This document shows, in pieces, positions 1 to 6,685 of a stretch of 9,445 nt of DNA. The notes beneath the pieces were generated by a model, which worked only from the letters and a program-made list of their open reading frames with translations, ran no database searches and was not told where the DNA came from. Source of the DNA: Melioribacteraceae bacterium (GTDB taxonomy: Bacteria; Bacteroidota; Ignavibacteria; Ignavibacteriales; Melioribacteraceae); assembly GCA_015494845.1 (NCBI GenBank), contig WGAL01000038.1:1-9445 (forward strand), in the 5' to 3' direction. How positions within the stretch are numbered: position 1 is the first letter of the stretch; the number at the start of each line of letters is the position of its first letter. The position numbers and the translations under genes were made by a program.

Positions 1-206
1 ACGACCGCCGCGGCGTTTTTGCTAATTACTTCGTGCACAAAATCGTGCGCGTCAAACTTAAATCCCGTTACCGCGATAAAAACGGCGCGCTCGTCCACGT
101 TGCGCGAATCGGCGGAAATGCGCTTAATTACGCGCTCTTCCGCGTTGCCGAGCGTTTGAATTACGCTTACGTTATTTAGCAATTCGCTTAATTTTACTTC
201 GCACAT
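1..206 (-). CDS. murE: MurE, UDP-N-acetylmuramoyl-tripeptide synthetase, N-terminal fragment
   Basis: Only the first 68 codons are present; the gene runs off the left edge. The reading begins MCEVKLSELL and carries the Mur ligase N-terminal signature: ADSR at residues 32-35, then VFIAVTGFKFDAHDF at 42-56 and a following helix ending in AAAVV. In MurE this domain binds the UDP-MurNAc part of the substrate. The enzyme adds the third amino acid (usually meso-diaminopimelate or lysine) to UDP-MurNAc-L-Ala-D-Glu in the cytoplasm; the specificity residues lie outside the window. The ATG at 204-206 lies inside the end of the upstream penicillin-binding protein gene (13-nt overlap). No good Shine-Dalgarno sequence precedes it, so translation is probably coupled. 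Position after ftsI agrees with the usual dcw order. MurF shares this fold, but gene order favours MurE. Confidence 0.88.
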   Translation of the reverse strand, partial: MCEVKLSELLNNVSVIQTLGNAEERVIKRISADSRNVDERAVFIAVTGFKFDAHDFVHEVISKNAAAV

Positions 207-2191
207 GAGAGTTGCACCGTTAAACCTTTTTTAATTTTCGAACCGGGACGAACGCTTTGGCTTTTTATTCTTCCGTGTCCCGAAATTTTATATTTTACGC
301 CGAGCGTGTTTAATATCGAAATCGCTTCGCGTTTGCTTTTGCCTATTAAATCCGGCATTGACGAAAAATTTATTTCCTTAACTTCTTTTTTCTTTACGCG
401 CTTGCGGTTTACGTCCGCCGTCGTTAAAACGTTTGCTTTCGCGCGGTTCTTTTTCAAATCCGCGTAAAGTTTTTCGTAACCTTGTTTGTTGCGATTTATC
501 GGCTTGCGTTCGGGAACGATTTCCGGATACGCTTCGAGCAATTCGGAAACCACGCGTTTGAAAATCGGCGCGGCGACCGAGCCGCCGTATTTTTCGCGTT
601 GCGGACGCTCGACCCAAATGTAGCAAACGTATTTCGGCGCGTCGGCGGGGAAGTAGCCCACGAAAGAAGCGTAATATTCGTTAGCGTTGTATTTGCCGTT
701 TACCAGAACCATTGCCGTTCCGGTTTTTCCGCCAATCAAAACGTCGTCGAACCGCGCCGCTTTTGCCGTTCCGCCTTCCACGACGTCAATCATCCAACTT
801 CTGATTACCGACGACGTTTTTTCGTTAATTACTTCTCTTATTTTTTCCGGTTCGTTTTCAAGAACCGTTCCGTTTTTTCCGGTAATTTTCCGAACCACAA
901 ACGGACGCAAAAGTTCGCCGCCGTTTACCAAAGCGGAATAAGCCGTCGTTAATTGCAACGGCGTAACCGAAATAGCGTAACCGCGCGAGATTGACGCTTT
1001 GGTCGTGGCGGAAAATCTTCCAGGTTTTCCCAATTCGCCTTTTGCTTCGCCTGGCAAATCAATTCCGGTTCTGTTGCCGAATCCGAAATTTCTTAAATAT
1101 TTATAAAGCGTTGTCGCGTCAATTCTTTCGCTTAACTTCGCCATTCCGATATTGCTCGAATATTCCAAAACCTCGCGAACCTTCAGCGTGCGGAATTTGT
1201 GCGTATCGCGTATTCTGCGACCTTTGTAAACGAACGAACCGTTTTCGGTATTAATTATTTCGTTTGCTCTTATTTTATTTTCGTTCAACAAAATCGACAT
1301 AAAAACGGATTTCATCGTTGAACCAGGTTCATAAACGTCCGTAATTGCGCGGTTCTTTCTTGAGTAAGCGTCAAAAACATTGTAATTGTTCGGGTCGAAA
1401 TTCGGGATGTTCGCCATCGCCATAATTTCGCCGGTGCGCAGGTCTTCGATAATTCCGATTGCGGATTTGCCTTTGAAATAATTAACGCCGTCGAGAAGCG
1501 CCTTTTCCAAAATTTTTTGGAACGTTACGTCAATCGTCAAATAAACGTCCGCGCCTTTTTCCGGCGGAACGGAACGCTCTTCGTCAACGGCTACTATTTT
1601 TCCGAACGCGTTTCTCTCGACCAAATAATAGCCGTCTTTGCCTTGCAGATATTCGTCGTATTGTTTCTCAACGCCGCTAACCGCTTTGTTTTCGCGGTTA
1701 ATAAATCCCAAAACGTGCGAGGCGACTTGCCGCAACGGATAAATTCTCAAATACTTTTTCTCTTGCGACAAACCGTTCGCTCTGAATTCCGCAAGTTCGA
1801 CCGCTTTTTTGAATGGAACGTTTTTCTCGAGCGTAACGTTGCCGCGTTTCTTTTGCATTAAGCCGGCGTAATATTCTTTCTTTTTCCCGAAAACTTCCGA
1901 AAATCTTTGCGCTATTTTTATTTGGCTTAAACTATCGACTTGTGGCGCGTAAACGATAAAATCAACGACGTTGCGGCTGTACGCCAAAATCTCGCCGTTT
2001 CTGTCCAAAATATTTCCGCGTTCGCCTTTTACTTTAATCGGCTTGTTGTGCCGTTTTAACGCGGCGAGGCGGTATTTTTCGTGTTCGACGATTTGAACTT
2101 TGTATAATTTGGCTACAATGCCTGCGTAAGCAATTAAAATTAAAATAAAAATTAATCCCGTTCTGAATTTAATCCGTCTGTCGCTATTCAT
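194..2191 (-). CDS. ftsI: FtsI/SpoVD-type penicillin-binding protein with C-terminal PASTA domain
   Basis: A class B penicillin-binding protein of 665 residues: the D,D-transpeptidase that cross-links septal peptidoglycan as part of the divisome (FtsI/PBP3 role). A short cytoplasmic N-terminus is followed by one membrane anchor (about residues 11-30). The N-terminal pedestal domain starts with the conserved RGNILDRNG (58-66). The transpeptidase domain has all three active-site motifs: S291-T-M-K294 (acylated serine and lysine), S345-S-N347 and K489-T-G491. A basic linker (about 552-608) leads to a single PASTA domain (about 612-663, MPDLIGKSKREA at its start). A PASTA tail is typical of SpoVD and PBP2x and also occurs in FtsI of some Gram-negative phyla; proteobacterial FtsI lacks it. 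The ATG at 2189-2191 overlaps the end of ftsL by 8 nt and has no strong Shine-Dalgarno sequence. The 3' end overlaps murE. Confidence 0.93.
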   Translation of the reverse strand: MNSDRRIKFRTGLIFILILIAYAGIVAKLYKVQIVEHEKYRLAALKRHNKPIKVKGERGNILDRNGEILAYSRNVVDFIVYAPQVDSLSQIKIAQRFSEVFGKKKEYYAGLMQKKRGNVTLEKNVPFKKAVELAEFRANGLSQEKKYLRIYPLRQVASHVLGFINRENKAVSGVEKQYDEYLQGKDGYYLVERNAFGKIVAVDEERSVPPEKGADVYLTIDVTFQKILEKALLDGVNYFKGKSAIGIIEDLRTGEIMAMANIPNFDPNNYNVFDAYSRKNRAITDVYEPGSTMKSVFMSILLNENKIRANEIINTENGSFVYKGRRIRDTHKFRTLKVREVLEYSSNIGMAKLSERIDATTLYKYLRNFGFGNRTGIDLPGEAKGELGKPGRFSATTKASISRGYAISVTPLQLTTAYSALVNGGELLRPFVVRKITGKNGTVLENEPEKIREVINEKTSSVIRSWMIDVVEGGTAKAARFDDVLIGGKTGTAMVLVNGKYNANEYYASFVGYFPADAPKYVCYIWVERPQREKYGGSVAAPIFKRVVSELLEAYPEIVPERKPINRNKQGYEKLYADLKKNRAKANVLTTADVNRKRVKKKEVKEINFSSMPDLIGKSKREAISILNTLGVKYKISGHGRIKSQSVRPGSKIKKGLTVQLSCAK

Positions 2192-2525
2192 ATTTTTCGT
2201 TAACTATCCGCTTTATGTAATCGAGTTCTTTTTTATTGATTATGATTTTTTCGTTCACGCTTAAGTTCGGGACAAGTCCCAATTTTTCTTTCGCTATTTT
2301 TTCGATTCTGTCGTGAGCCGTAAGTTTTTGCTTTTCAATCAGCAAATCGTCTATTTCGCTTTGTAAAACTTTTGTTTGTTCGATTAACCTTGCTTTTTCG
2401 CGCGTCGCCAATTTCAGCGATTTCACGTTCGCGATGCGGACGAAAACCGCTATCAAAAAAATTACGCCGAGCGAAATAAACAGAGTTCTGAACGAAACCT
2501 TATCTTGATTTTTTCTCTTTTTCAT
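2184..2525 (-). CDS. ftsL: FtsL/DivIC-like cell division protein
   Basis: A small bitopic membrane protein of 113 residues in the exact slot of ftsL between rsmH and the division transpeptidase. It shows a basic cytoplasmic start (MKKRKNQDK), one membrane helix (about 13-30), a periplasmic coiled coil (about 37-70, rich in E, K, L and Q) and the short conserved box RIEKIAKEKLGLVP (73-86), typical of the FtsL/DivIC septum-initiator family. FtsL pairs with FtsB through the coiled coil and links FtsQ to FtsWI to switch on septal synthesis. Sequence conservation in this family is low, so the call rests on architecture and gene order. The start codon overlaps the rsmH stop codon (ATGA). A weak GAAAGA ribosome binding site precedes it. 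The C-terminal 25 residues beyond the box are lysine-rich and not diagnostic. Confidence 0.85.
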   Translation of the reverse strand: MKKRKNQDKVSFRTLFISLGVIFLIAVFVRIANVKSLKLATREKARLIEQTKVLQSEIDDLLIEKQKLTAHDRIEKIAKEKLGLVPNLSVNEKIIINKKELDYIKRIVNEKYE

Positions 2526-3442
2526 ATTCTTTCAACCACTCGCAATTTTGCGCTTCTTGCGCGCGGATTTTTTTTTATTTCAGATGCGTCCGGAACAATC
2601 GGCTTTTTCGTGATTATTTTCACGCGTTGTTCTTTGTCGCAAACGCAAACCGGACTTTCTGGCGGACAAACGCAATCGAGTTCTTCGTATTTAAATACTT
2701 CTTTAACGATTCTGTCTTCCAACGAATGAAACGAAATAACCGCGAGTCTTCCGCCAGGCGCAAGCAAATCGATTGCCTTTGTTAAAAACTCGCGCAGTTC
2801 GTCGAGTTCGTTATTAATGTAAATACGAAGCGCTTGGAAAACGCGCGCGAGACTTTTGTTCAGGTAATTCGGCGGAATAATTTGCGCTACAATCTCACGC
2901 AAGTCGTAGGTTGTTTTAACCGGTTTTTCTTTTCGCTTTTCTACAATTAAACTTGCAATTTGCCGCGATTTTTTCTCTTCGCCGAATTTGTAAATAATAT
3001 CAGCAATCTCTTTTGCGTCGAGTTCATTCAGTATTTCCGCCGCCGTTTTTCCGCCGGTTCTGTCCATACGCAAATCGAGCGGAACGTCGCGGCGAAAAGT
3101 AAATCCTGCTTCAGCGCTATCGAGTTGAAACGATGAAACGCCCAAATCCGCATAAATTCCGTTAAAGCGTTCCACAAATTCGATTTTTGCAATCAAGTTG
3201 ATATTTGCAAAACTCGTGTTGTAAAGTCTTACGCGCTTTTCGTCGGCAAACAAATTTTTGCAATACTCGTACGCCTTTTTGTCTTTATCCGCGCCAATAA
3301 GCAAAGAACTATTATCCAAACGACTTAAAAGTTCGCTCGCATGTCCGCCGAAGCCCAAAGTTCCGTCAAAATAAATTCCGTTGCCGGAAAAAACGTAATC
3401 AATAGTTTCTTTTAATAGAACCGGTTTATGAGGACTTTCCAC
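2522..3442 (-). CDS. rsmH: RsmH (MraW), 16S rRNA N4-methylcytidine-1402 methyltransferase
   Basis: A 306-residue S-adenosylmethionine-dependent methyltransferase that modifies N4 of C1402 in the decoding centre of 16S rRNA. Family motifs are complete: HKPVLLKE at 5-12, the SAM-binding LGFGGHA (29-35), YADLGVSSFQLD (97-108), PLDLRMDRTGG (121-131), RVFQALRIYINNEL (200-213), ISFHSLEDRIVK (236-247) and the C-terminal NPRARSAKLRVVER (292-305). Residues 257-268 hold a CxC...CxC cluster, in a position where many RsmH proteins carry a cysteine pair. Length is normal for the family. The start codon is GTG (3440-3442), 17 nt inside the end of mraZ. AAAGG lies just upstream, and an in-frame ATG would be too late for the HKPVLL motif. 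The 3' end overlaps ftsL by 4 nt. Confidence 0.96.
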   Translation of the reverse strand: MESPHKPVLLKETIDYVFSGNGIYFDGTLGFGGHASELLSRLDNSSLLIGADKDKKAYEYCKNLFADEKRVRLYNTSFANINLIAKIEFVERFNGIYADLGVSSFQLDSAEAGFTFRRDVPLDLRMDRTGGKTAAEILNELDAKEIADIIYKFGEEKKSRQIASLIVEKRKEKPVKTTYDLREIVAQIIPPNYLNKSLARVFQALRIYINNELDELREFLTKAIDLLAPGGRLAVISFHSLEDRIVKEVFKYEELDCVCPPESPVCVCDKEQRVKIITKKPIVPDASEIKKNPRARSAKLRVVERI

Positions 3443-3881
3443 TGCCTTTCATTACCTCGGCGGCAATTTCTTCGTAACTTATGTCGCTTTCTTCCAAATA
3501 TCGTTTATAAATTTCAGGATTCCAGATTTCGATTTTCTTAATCGCGCCAAGTATCAAAACTTCCTTTTCGATACCGGCATATTGAAGTAATTTTTTGGGA
3601 ATTAAAATTCTCGATTGGGAATCGAGAGTATCTTCAACCGCTTCCTGCAAAAACATTCTAATAAATCTCATCTGTTGCGGGTCAAAAATATTCAGGGAAT
3701 TCAGTTTTTCTTCGGTTAACTTTTTCCAGTAATCCATCGGGTATAAATCGATATATTTCCCAGTTCCGCGAGTAAGCACAAACGTGTTGTTCGCTTCCGG
3801 ATTTAAGTATTTTCTCAATTTGGCAGGTATCGCAACCCGACCTTTTGAGTCAACCGAATATGTAAAACTTCCAATAAACAT
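3426..3881 (-). CDS. mraZ: MraZ, transcriptional regulator of the dcw cluster
   Basis: A 151-residue protein beginning MFIGSFTYSVDSKGRVAIP. It has the two SpoVT-AbrB-like halves that define MraZ, each with the DxxxR box: D11-SKG-R15 followed by VAIPAKLR, and D87-SQS-R91 followed by ILIPKKL. MraZ forms ring-shaped oligomers and binds TGGG-type direct repeats in front of its own operon; in Escherichia coli it represses mra/dcw transcription. The frame stays open upstream to an ATG at 3966-3968, but that 29-residue extension (MWHFFLAFNLFRHYF...) is not MraZ-like and would be encoded by the promoter and operator. I therefore place the start at 3879-3881, where the family normally begins. GGGAA lies 8 to 12 nt upstream. 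The end overlaps rsmH by 17 nt. Confidence 0.95.
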   Translation of the reverse strand: MFIGSFTYSVDSKGRVAIPAKLRKYLNPEANNTFVLTRGTGKYIDLYPMDYWKKLTEEKLNSLNIFDPQQMRFIRMFLQEAVEDTLDSQSRILIPKKLLQYAGIEKEVLILGAIKKIEIWNPEIYKRYLEESDISYEEIAAEVMKGSGKSS

Positions 3882-3889
3882 TTCCAAAT

Positions 3890-3924
3890 TCCCATTATTC
3901 AACATTTTTCCCCACCAGTCCCCA
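3890..3924 (-). promoter_or_regulatory. Probable MraZ operator (10-bp-period TGGG repeats)
   Basis: Read on the minus strand, TGGGG occurs at 3924-3920 and again at 3914-3910, a decayed TGTTG at 3904-3900, and TGGGA at 3894-3890. The starts are exactly 10 nt apart (one helical turn). This matches the known MraZ target, TGGGN direct repeats separated by 5 nt in front of mraZ. The array lies between the candidate -10 element and the mraZ start codon, and its last repeat overlaps the ribosome binding region, so binding would block transcription and possibly initiation of translation. The repeats are seen directly; binding is inferred from the family. Confidence 0.82.
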
Positions 3925-3952
3925 AAATAATGTCTAAATAAGTTAAATGCAA
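3924..3952 (-). promoter_or_regulatory. Candidate promoter of the mraZ operon
   Basis: On the minus strand TTGCAT (3952-3947) and TATTTT (3929-3924) are separated by 17 nt. The boxes match the sigma-70 consensus in 3 of 6 and 4 of 6 positions. The -10 box abuts the first TGGGG repeat of the operator, an arrangement that would make repression simple. The match is only moderate in an AT-rich region. Confidence 0.4.
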
Positions 3953-4000
3953 GGAAAAAATGCCACAAAAATGCAATTGAATTTCTAAAATAAAAATCTG

Positions 4001-4027
4001 TAAGTTATTTGAATTAAATAAGTTATG
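4001..4027 (-). repeat. Intergenic AT-rich motif shared with the mltF upstream region (copy 1)
   Basis: Positions 4014-4027 (plus strand ttaaataagttatg) are identical to 5676-5689. Positions 4001-4018 (taagttatttgaattaaa) are the reverse complement of 5643-5660 with one mismatch. The 11-bp core taaataagtta recurs at 3935-3945 inside the mraZ promoter spacer. Positions 4005-4021 form a near-perfect palindrome (arms TTATTT and AAATAA). It could be a regulator site or an AT-rich promoter element; function unknown. Confidence 0.5.
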
Positions 4028-4148
4028 GAGTTGTATCTAAAGTAGGGTTTGTTTTATTGGGTTTGAATTAATGGAATGTCACGGACGCAAATTTTATTAG
4101 CGAGACGATTTATTTGCTGGAACAATTCGCGAGTAATTTAAACTTGTT

Positions 4149-5591
4149 TTACGAAATAAATCTTTTGTATTGGTAATATCTGTTAAGAATTTCTTTAACG
4201 TATTTTATTGTTTCTTTGCCGGAAGCGTAGCCGTTTTTTACGACAGGATCGTTATAATATTTCGGATTGGATTTTTTTAATAAATAAACTTCTACATTGC
4301 CGTCCCAGACGTTTGGATTTGCGCCGTATTTTTCGGCGAGACGCCGGGCGTCCATAATATGCCCCAAACCGATGTTGTAAGACGCCAAAACAAATTTTAT
4401 TCGTTCGTCTTTATCCTTAATATACCGCGCCCAGAAGTCGTCGAGCCATTTTAAATATTGCATTCCGGCTTTTAAATTCTCGTAAGGATTTTCGAGATTC
4501 TTCACGTTGTATTTTTCCGCCACGACCGGAAGCAATTGCATTAAGCCGACCGCGCCTGCCCAAGATTTTGCTTTCGGATTAAAATGCGATTCCTGATAAA
4601 TTAAAGACGCCACAATTCGCCAATCCCAACCGAGTTCTTGCGAGTATTTTTTTATCAAGTCGTCGTACTCGGAAATTTTACCGCCGGTGTGAGAAAAGAA
4701 ATCGCTTTTCAAACGTCTTCTGTACGCCAATCTGTTTTGAAAATAACGCTGATAAATTACGTAATATTCAACTTTGTTTTTCTCCGCTGTAATCCATTCG
4801 TTTAACTTGCGCAAAAGATTGACCGAAGTTTTTCTGACCGCCCAAGCGATATTTTGCGGAAGGGAAAGTTCCAGCGAAACGTCGAGATTATCGTAATACG
4901 CTTGGTTTAACAGAGCAACATTATCGTCCGCAACCGTGTAATCGATTTCTCGGTCGGCGACCATTCGTATTAAATCTTCCGTCGTTAGGTTCGAATCTGC
5001 AATGATTATATTTATTCCGCCTCCGATTTCCTCGTTCAAGTTTTTTAATCTGTCGATATACGCCGAGCCTGCCGCTACGTAAATATCTTTGCCGGCAAGT
5101 TGAAGCGGTGAAGTAACAAGTCTTTTTCTGATTTGGTCTAACGTCATTCTTCGCCAACCGTCAGGACGCCTTTGAACCAACACTTGTTTTGTCGTTCTTA
5201 ACGGAACGGTAAACGCCACTTTCTTCCGTCGTTCCGAAGTAACGGTTAAACTGTACGCGATAAGGTCGCCTTTGCCTGTTTGCAAATCCTCGAACATTTT
5301 TGTTAAATCGCGTTCGATAATAATTTCCAAATGAACGCCGAGATGTTTGGCAAACAGATTCAGAAGCTCGTATTCGTAACCCATCGGCTGACCGCGGTAG
5401 ATAAAATAACTGTATGCGTTGTAGCCGGTAATTGCTTTTAGCGTGTCGCGTTTAAGAATTTCTTGTAAATCGATATATGGCGTATAAACCGCTTCCTTAA
5501 CGGCGGGATTCTCTTTTTTCTGCGGTTTTTCTTTGATGCAACCGGCAATAAATATCAATGAAAATATTGCGAAAAGTAAAACTTTTCTCAT
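4149..5591 (-). CDS. mltF: MltF-type membrane-bound lytic transglycosylase (lipoprotein)
   Basis: A 480-residue two-domain enzyme; E. coli MltF is slightly longer. The N-terminus is a lipoprotein signal (MRKVLLFAIFSLIFIAGC) with lipobox IAGC and lipidated Cys18, placing it on a membrane facing the periplasm. Residues about 45-285 form a solute-binding-protein family 3 domain (GYEYELLNLFAKHLGV at 71-86, DLIAYSLTVTSER at 109-121), the regulatory sensor domain of MltF. Residues about 305-475 are the SLT domain: the catalytic glutamate is E334 in IYQESHFNP, followed by GAVGLMQLLP (346-355) and ASYNIGLGHIMDA (403-415). It cleaves the MurNAc-GlcNAc bond of peptidoglycan to give 1,6-anhydro-MurNAc ends. 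No Shine-Dalgarno sequence is evident before the ATG. The gene lies upstream of the mra operon in the same direction, separated from mraZ by 267 nt with no clear hairpin terminator. Confidence 0.92.
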   Translation of the reverse strand: MRKVLLFAIFSLIFIAGCIKEKPQKKENPAVKEAVYTPYIDLQEILKRDTLKAITGYNAYSYFIYRGQPMGYEYELLNLFAKHLGVHLEIIIERDLTKMFEDLQTGKGDLIAYSLTVTSERRKKVAFTVPLRTTKQVLVQRRPDGWRRMTLDQIRKRLVTSPLQLAGKDIYVAAGSAYIDRLKNLNEEIGGGINIIIADSNLTTEDLIRMVADREIDYTVADDNVALLNQAYYDNLDVSLELSLPQNIAWAVRKTSVNLLRKLNEWITAEKNKVEYYVIYQRYFQNRLAYRRRLKSDFFSHTGGKISEYDDLIKKYSQELGWDWRIVASLIYQESHFNPKAKSWAGAVGLMQLLPVVAEKYNVKNLENPYENLKAGMQYLKWLDDFWARYIKDKDERIKFVLASYNIGLGHIMDARRLAEKYGANPNVWDGNVEVYLLKKSNPKYYNDPVVKNGYASGKETIKYVKEILNRYYQYKRFIS

Positions 5592-5622
5592 ATAATTTAG
5601 TGCTTGTTATAAAATACAATTC

Positions 5623-5652
5623 AATATAAAAATTTTACGGCTTTTAATTCAA
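5623..5652 (-). promoter_or_regulatory. Candidate promoter of mltF
   Basis: On the minus strand TTGAAT (5652-5647) and TATATT (5628-5623) are 18 nt apart, about 30 nt before the mltF start codon. The boxes match the sigma-70 consensus in 4 of 6 and 5 of 6 positions. The sequence is very AT-rich, so chance matches are possible. Confidence 0.4.
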
Positions 5653-5689
5653 ATAATTTACGGTTCGAAAATGCCTTAAATAAGTTATG
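5643..5689. repeat. Intergenic AT-rich motif shared with the mraZ upstream region (copy 2)
   Basis: Holds the second exact copy of ttaaataagttatg (5676-5689) and the inverted, 17/18-matching partner of 4001-4018 (5643-5660), here separated by 15 nt rather than overlapping. It occupies the divergent region between mltF and the TPR-like gene and overlaps the -35 side of the mltF promoter. It ends one base before the -35 box of the rightward promoter. Confidence 0.5.
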
Positions 5690-5690
5690 A

Positions 5691-5719
5691 TTGTCTTTTT
5701 TTTACGATTGCTTTATATT
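5691..5719 (+). promoter_or_regulatory. Candidate promoter of the TPR-NifX unit
   Basis: TTGTCT (5691-5696) and TATATT (5714-5719) with a 17-nt spacer, matching the sigma-70 consensus in 4 of 6 and 5 of 6 positions. It is 27 nt before the next start codon and back to back with the mltF promoter in a 155-bp divergent region. Confidence 0.5.
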
Positions 5720-5746
5720 TGTGTACGTCAAAAATAAATTCTTCAA

Positions 5747-6247
5747 ATGAAAATAGATTTGTCGTTCATACCGCAAAGCGAATTAACGCCCAAAATAAAA
5801 AAGCTGTTGGACGAGGAATTCGAATATCCGTACACGGACGAAGACAAATTTTCTCCTAATTTCATAAAAAGCAAGCGTTCCGGGTTCGAAGATTTGCCTG
5901 ATGCGGAAATCCGTTTACGCCGAAGACAAAATTACATCAAACTCGAGAAAGAACTTCTCAACCTTGCATGCAAACAAAAAAAGGCGGGAAACATTGAACT
6001 TGCCGCGGAAATTTTTCGTTACCTTGTGGAAATGGGAAGCAAGTTTGCGAAGCCGAAAGAAGAGTTGGCGAGATTGTACGCAAAACTCGGAAACAAGCGT
6101 TGTTTGAAATGGATTTGCAATAAAATCAGAATTCAACTTTCGAGCGACAGACTTTTGGAAGAGAACGCAAAATTGGAAAAATTCAGGGAAGAATTCAGAA
6201 AGGAATTGAACAAACCGAAAAAAAGAGGAAGGAAAAAGAAAAAATGA
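5747..6247 (+). CDS. Small TPR-like helical protein with basic tail, function unknown
   Basis: A 166-residue cytoplasmic protein with no signal peptide or membrane segment; I do not recognise it as a named family. Residues about 63-117 look like tetratricopeptide helices: LACKQKKAGNIELAAEIFRY (73-92) has the small/large pattern of a TPR (A, G, A, F spacing), and ELARLYAKLGN (106-116) resembles the start of the next repeat. A charged N-terminal region (1-60) precedes it. The last 30 residues form a charged helix ending in a Lys/Arg-rich tail (PKKRGRKKKK), which suggests binding to nucleic acid or another acidic surface, though this is only inference. The stop codon overlaps the start of the NifX-like gene by 4 nt (ATGA), so the two are probably coupled. 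The ATG at 5747 has no clear Shine-Dalgarno sequence. Reading-frame integrity and the operon link make it a real gene. Confidence 0.75.
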   Translation: MKIDLSFIPQSELTPKIKKLLDEEFEYPYTDEDKFSPNFIKSKRSGFEDLPDAEIRLRRRQNYIKLEKELLNLACKQKKAGNIELAAEIFRYLVEMGSKFAKPKEELARLYAKLGNKRCLKWICNKIRIQLSSDRLLEENAKLEKFREEFRKELNKPKKRGRKKKK

Positions 6248-6597
6248 AGATTTTGTTTGTTGCCGACGAACCGAATTTGGAAAGCAAAATCGCAAAGAGA
6301 TTCGGACACGCAAATTATTACATTATATACGATACCGGTAACGATACTTTTGAAGCGATTGAAAATCCTGGACACGGCGAAAAACACGAAGTTTTGTATG
6401 ATTTGGCAGAAAAAGGAATCAAAACATTTATTGTCGGGAATATCGGTCCCGGCGCATTTGAAACGGTTGAAGAAATAGGCGCGGAAGTTTATCTTGCCAG
6501 ATTGATGAAAGTAAAAGACGCTCTCGAAAAATTTAAAAAGGGCGAATTGGAAAAACTAGAAAAACCGACTTTAAAAAAAAGCATAGAGCGTCACTGA
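6244..6597 (+). CDS. NifX/NifB-type dinitrogenase iron-molybdenum cofactor domain protein
   Basis: A 117-residue single-domain protein. It shows the family layout: MKILFVADE start, ESKIAKRFGHANYYIIYD (13-30, with the conserved RFG at 19-21 and a YxIYD strand), FEAIENPGHGEKH (36-48), and GIKTFIVGNIGPGAFETVEE (58-77) with the diagnostic IGPGAF loop. Members related to NifX, NafY and the NifB C-terminus bind iron-sulfur or iron-molybdenum clusters. Stand-alone versions like this are common in anaerobes that do not fix nitrogen, and their role there is poorly defined, so no nitrogenase function should be read from it. Residues 88-117 are a charged helical tail not needed for the fold. Translation is probably coupled to the TPR-like gene. 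A near-perfect ribosome binding region is present: AGAGGAAGGAAAAAG lies just upstream of the ATG. Confidence 0.85.
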   Translation: MKILFVADEPNLESKIAKRFGHANYYIIYDTGNDTFEAIENPGHGEKHEVLYDLAEKGIKTFIVGNIGPGAFETVEEIGAEVYLARLMKVKDALEKFKKGELEKLEKPTLKKSIERH

Positions 6598-6656
6598 TTT
6601 TGTATTGAATTTTTACTCTGGAATTCTTCTTTGCTGTTTTCGTTTAAGGCAAATTA

Positions 6657-6685
6657 CCGCGCCGTCCGTATGCCGCGCCGTCCGT
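6657..6685. repeat. 13-bp tandem direct repeat
   Basis: CCGCGCCGTCCGT occurs twice without mismatch, at 6657-6669 and 6673-6685, separated by ATG-containing 3 nt (16-bp period). It is much more GC-rich than the flanking intergenic sequence and runs into the palindrome that follows, so the two may form one element. Confidence 0.8.

Noticed and set aside
482..1861. Open frames of about 85-156 codons on the plus strand inside the penicillin-binding protein gene
   Set aside because: They are antisense to a gene with complete transpeptidase motifs, and have phenylalanine- and arginine-rich compositions typical of shadow frames.
3882..3968. Upstream in-frame extension of mraZ (29 more residues)
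   Set aside because: The extension is not MraZ-like and is encoded by the promoter and the TGGG operator; the family begins at the MFIGSF methionine.
4028..4148. Terminator for mltF
   Set aside because: GCGAG words near 4102 and 4130 are direct, not inverted, and no hairpin with a T-run was found on the minus strand.
6244..6597. NifX-like gene as evidence of nitrogen fixation
   Set aside because: Stand-alone domain proteins of this type are common in non-fixing anaerobes, and no nif genes are visible here.
6657..6685. Possible CRISPR array
   Set aside because: There are only two 13-bp units with a 3-nt gap, far below repeat and spacer sizes, and no cas genes.
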